The notes beneath the pieces were generated by a model. That model saw only the letters and a list, made by a program, of their open reading frames with translations. It did no database searches and was not told the origin of the DNA. A program made the position numbers and the translations under genes. From Rhodoblastus sp963828185 (GTDB lineage Bacteria; Pseudomonadota; Alphaproteobacteria; Rhizobiales; Beijerinckiaceae): DNA of 64,000 nt. Below are positions 63,136 through 64,000 of the stretch, one piece after another; position 1 is the stretch's first letter, and the number at the start of each line of letters is the position of its first letter. The DNA lies in contig CAWHDV010000002.1 in assembly GCA_963828185.1 (NCBI GenBank), forward strand, positions 248,001 through 312,000, given 5' to 3'.

Positions 63136-64000
63136 GCCAAAGCGGCGAACGGAATGGCGAGCAACATGGCGACATCGTCATCGACGTGCGCGACCTGTCG
63201 AAGAGCTTCGACGGCAAGAGGGTGGTCGAGAACCTGTCGATGCAGGTGCGGCGCGGAAAAATCCACGGCTTTCTCGGCCCCAACGGCAGCGGCAAGACCA
63301 CCACCATCCGCATGCTGTGCGGGCTGCTCACGCCCGACAGCGGAACCGGCTTCTGCCTCGGCTACGACATCTTGACCCAGCAGACCGAGATCAAGCGCCG
63401 CACCGGCTACATGACTCAGAGGTTTTCCCTCTACTCCGATCTCACCATCCGCGAGAACCTCGAGTTCATCGGTCGCGTCTTCGGCCTGCCCGACCCCGGC
63501 TCGAGCGCGCGCGAAACGATCGAACGGCTTGGACTCGGCGGACGCGCCAACCAGCTCGCGGGCGAATTGTCCGGCGGCTGGAAGCAGAGGCTGGCGCTCG
63601 GCGCCTGCATCATGCCCAAGCCCGAACTGCTGCTGCTCGACGAGCCGACAGCCGGCGTCGACCCCAAGGCGCGGCGCGATTTCTGGGATGAAATCCACGG
63701 CCTTGCGCGCGACGGCCTGACCGTGCTGGTCTCGACCCATTACATGGACGAGGCCGAGCGCTGCCATGAGATCGCCTATATCGCCTACGGCCATCTCCTC
63801 GCCCGCGGCACGGTCGCGGAAATCGTCGCCGAGGCCAACCTCTCCACCTACACGGTGACCGGCGCTGGCGATCTCGGCGATCTCGCGGATAGGCTGAAGG
63901 CGACGCCCGGCGTCGAAATGGTGGCGCCTTTCGGCGCGAGCCTGCATGTGGCGAGCCGCGACGCGCAGGCGCTGGACAGGATCGCCGAAAACTTTCGCGG
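63132..64000 (+). CDS. ABC exporter ATP-binding protein (YbhF-like), cut by window edge
   Basis: The first 289 codons of an ABC ATPase are visible and the frame runs out of the window. It begins MSQSGERNGEQHGDIVIDVR. Walker A is GFLGPNGSGKTTTIRMLCG (about 49-67), the Q-loop TGYMTQRFSLYSDLT, the signature LSGGWKQRLALGACIM, Walker B LLLLDEPTAGVDPKARR and the switch His in VLVSTHYMDEAERC. YbhF proteins carry two such domains, so a second domain and the permease genes are expected beyond 64000. It overlaps the HlyD gene by 4 bp. Confidence 0.9.
   Translation, partial: MSQSGERNGEQHGDIVIDVRDLSKSFDGKRVVENLSMQVRRGKIHGFLGPNGSGKTTTIRMLCGLLTPDSGTGFCLGYDILTQQTEIKRRTGYMTQRFSLYSDLTIRENLEFIGRVFGLPDPGSSARETIERLGLGGRANQLAGELSGGWKQRLALGACIMPKPELLLLDEPTAGVDPKARRDFWDEIHGLARDGLTVLVSTHYMDEAERCHEIAYIAYGHLLARGTVAEIVAEANLSTYTVTGAGDLGDLADRLKATPGVEMVAPFGASLHVASRDAQALDRIAENFR

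Overview
The window is a GC-rich chromosomal segment of an alphaproteobacterium. The order amidase - rnpB - rsmH-ftsL-ftsI-murE-murF-mraY-murD-ftsW-murG-murC-murB-ddl-ftsQ-ftsA-ftsZ - lpxC - bamD - recN - ligA is the Hyphomicrobiales (Rhizobiales) division and cell-wall (dcw) arrangement. The long proline/glutamine-rich FtsZ tail also fits. A Beijerinckiaceae/Methylocystaceae-like host is my guess; genus cannot be settled from the sequence alone. No tRNA, rRNA, CRISPR array, insertion sequence or prophage was seen.

Layout. 1-8.6 kb: a partial UPF0173 hydrolase, ruvX, an overlapping pyrC-like/plsY/dprA operon, an alpha/beta hydrolase, a thioredoxin-fold protein, a ubiquinone-type hydroxylase and exonuclease III. 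8.6-12.4 kb: an oxalate decarboxylase locus with a LysR regulator and a catalase-related peroxidase. 12.4-17.5 kb: a NifU-like protein, a frameshifted ligA, then three genes lying inside the usually tight recN-ligA neighbourhood: an M48 peptidase, a small protein and a glutamine-rich repeat protein. 17.9-21.7 kb: recN, bamD, lpxC. 22.1-41.5 kb: the dcw operon on the minus strand, with many 1-4 bp gene overlaps, a glutamine amidotransferase placed between murC and murB, and no mraZ. 42.3-44.7 kb: RNase P RNA, a lytic transglycosylase, a glycine-zipper lipoprotein and an AmiD-type amidase. 44.7-51.7 kb: an HPP-CBS membrane protein, metH, and one reading frame fusing an ArsR-type regulator/methyltransferase to MetF, with an AT-rich palindrome in front. 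51.7-53.6 kb: mobA-tusA-DUF2478 and a PsiF-like protein. 53.6-56.7 kb: a small accessory region with an SGNH hydrolase, a decayed DUF3828-like gene, a secreted protein, a candidate structured small RNA and a REP-like repeat. 56.7-64 kb: ettA, a KAP-type P-loop NTPase, a CBS-BON protein with a duplicated tail fragment beside it, and a TetR-HlyD-ABC exporter operon running off the right edge.

How the genes work together. Most of the window makes the cell envelope and divides it: the Mur enzymes make lipid II, MraY and MurG carry out the membrane steps, FtsW/FtsI polymerise at the septum, FtsZ/A/Q/L build the divisome, and LpxC/BamD serve the outer membrane. The met region is a methionine-cycle unit that probably regulates itself through the ArsR domain of its own MetF fusion. 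The most unusual items are the glutamine-rich repeat protein with its partner, the ArsR-methyltransferase-MetF fusion, the ligA frameshift, the amidotransferase inside the dcw operon and the C-loop small RNA candidate.
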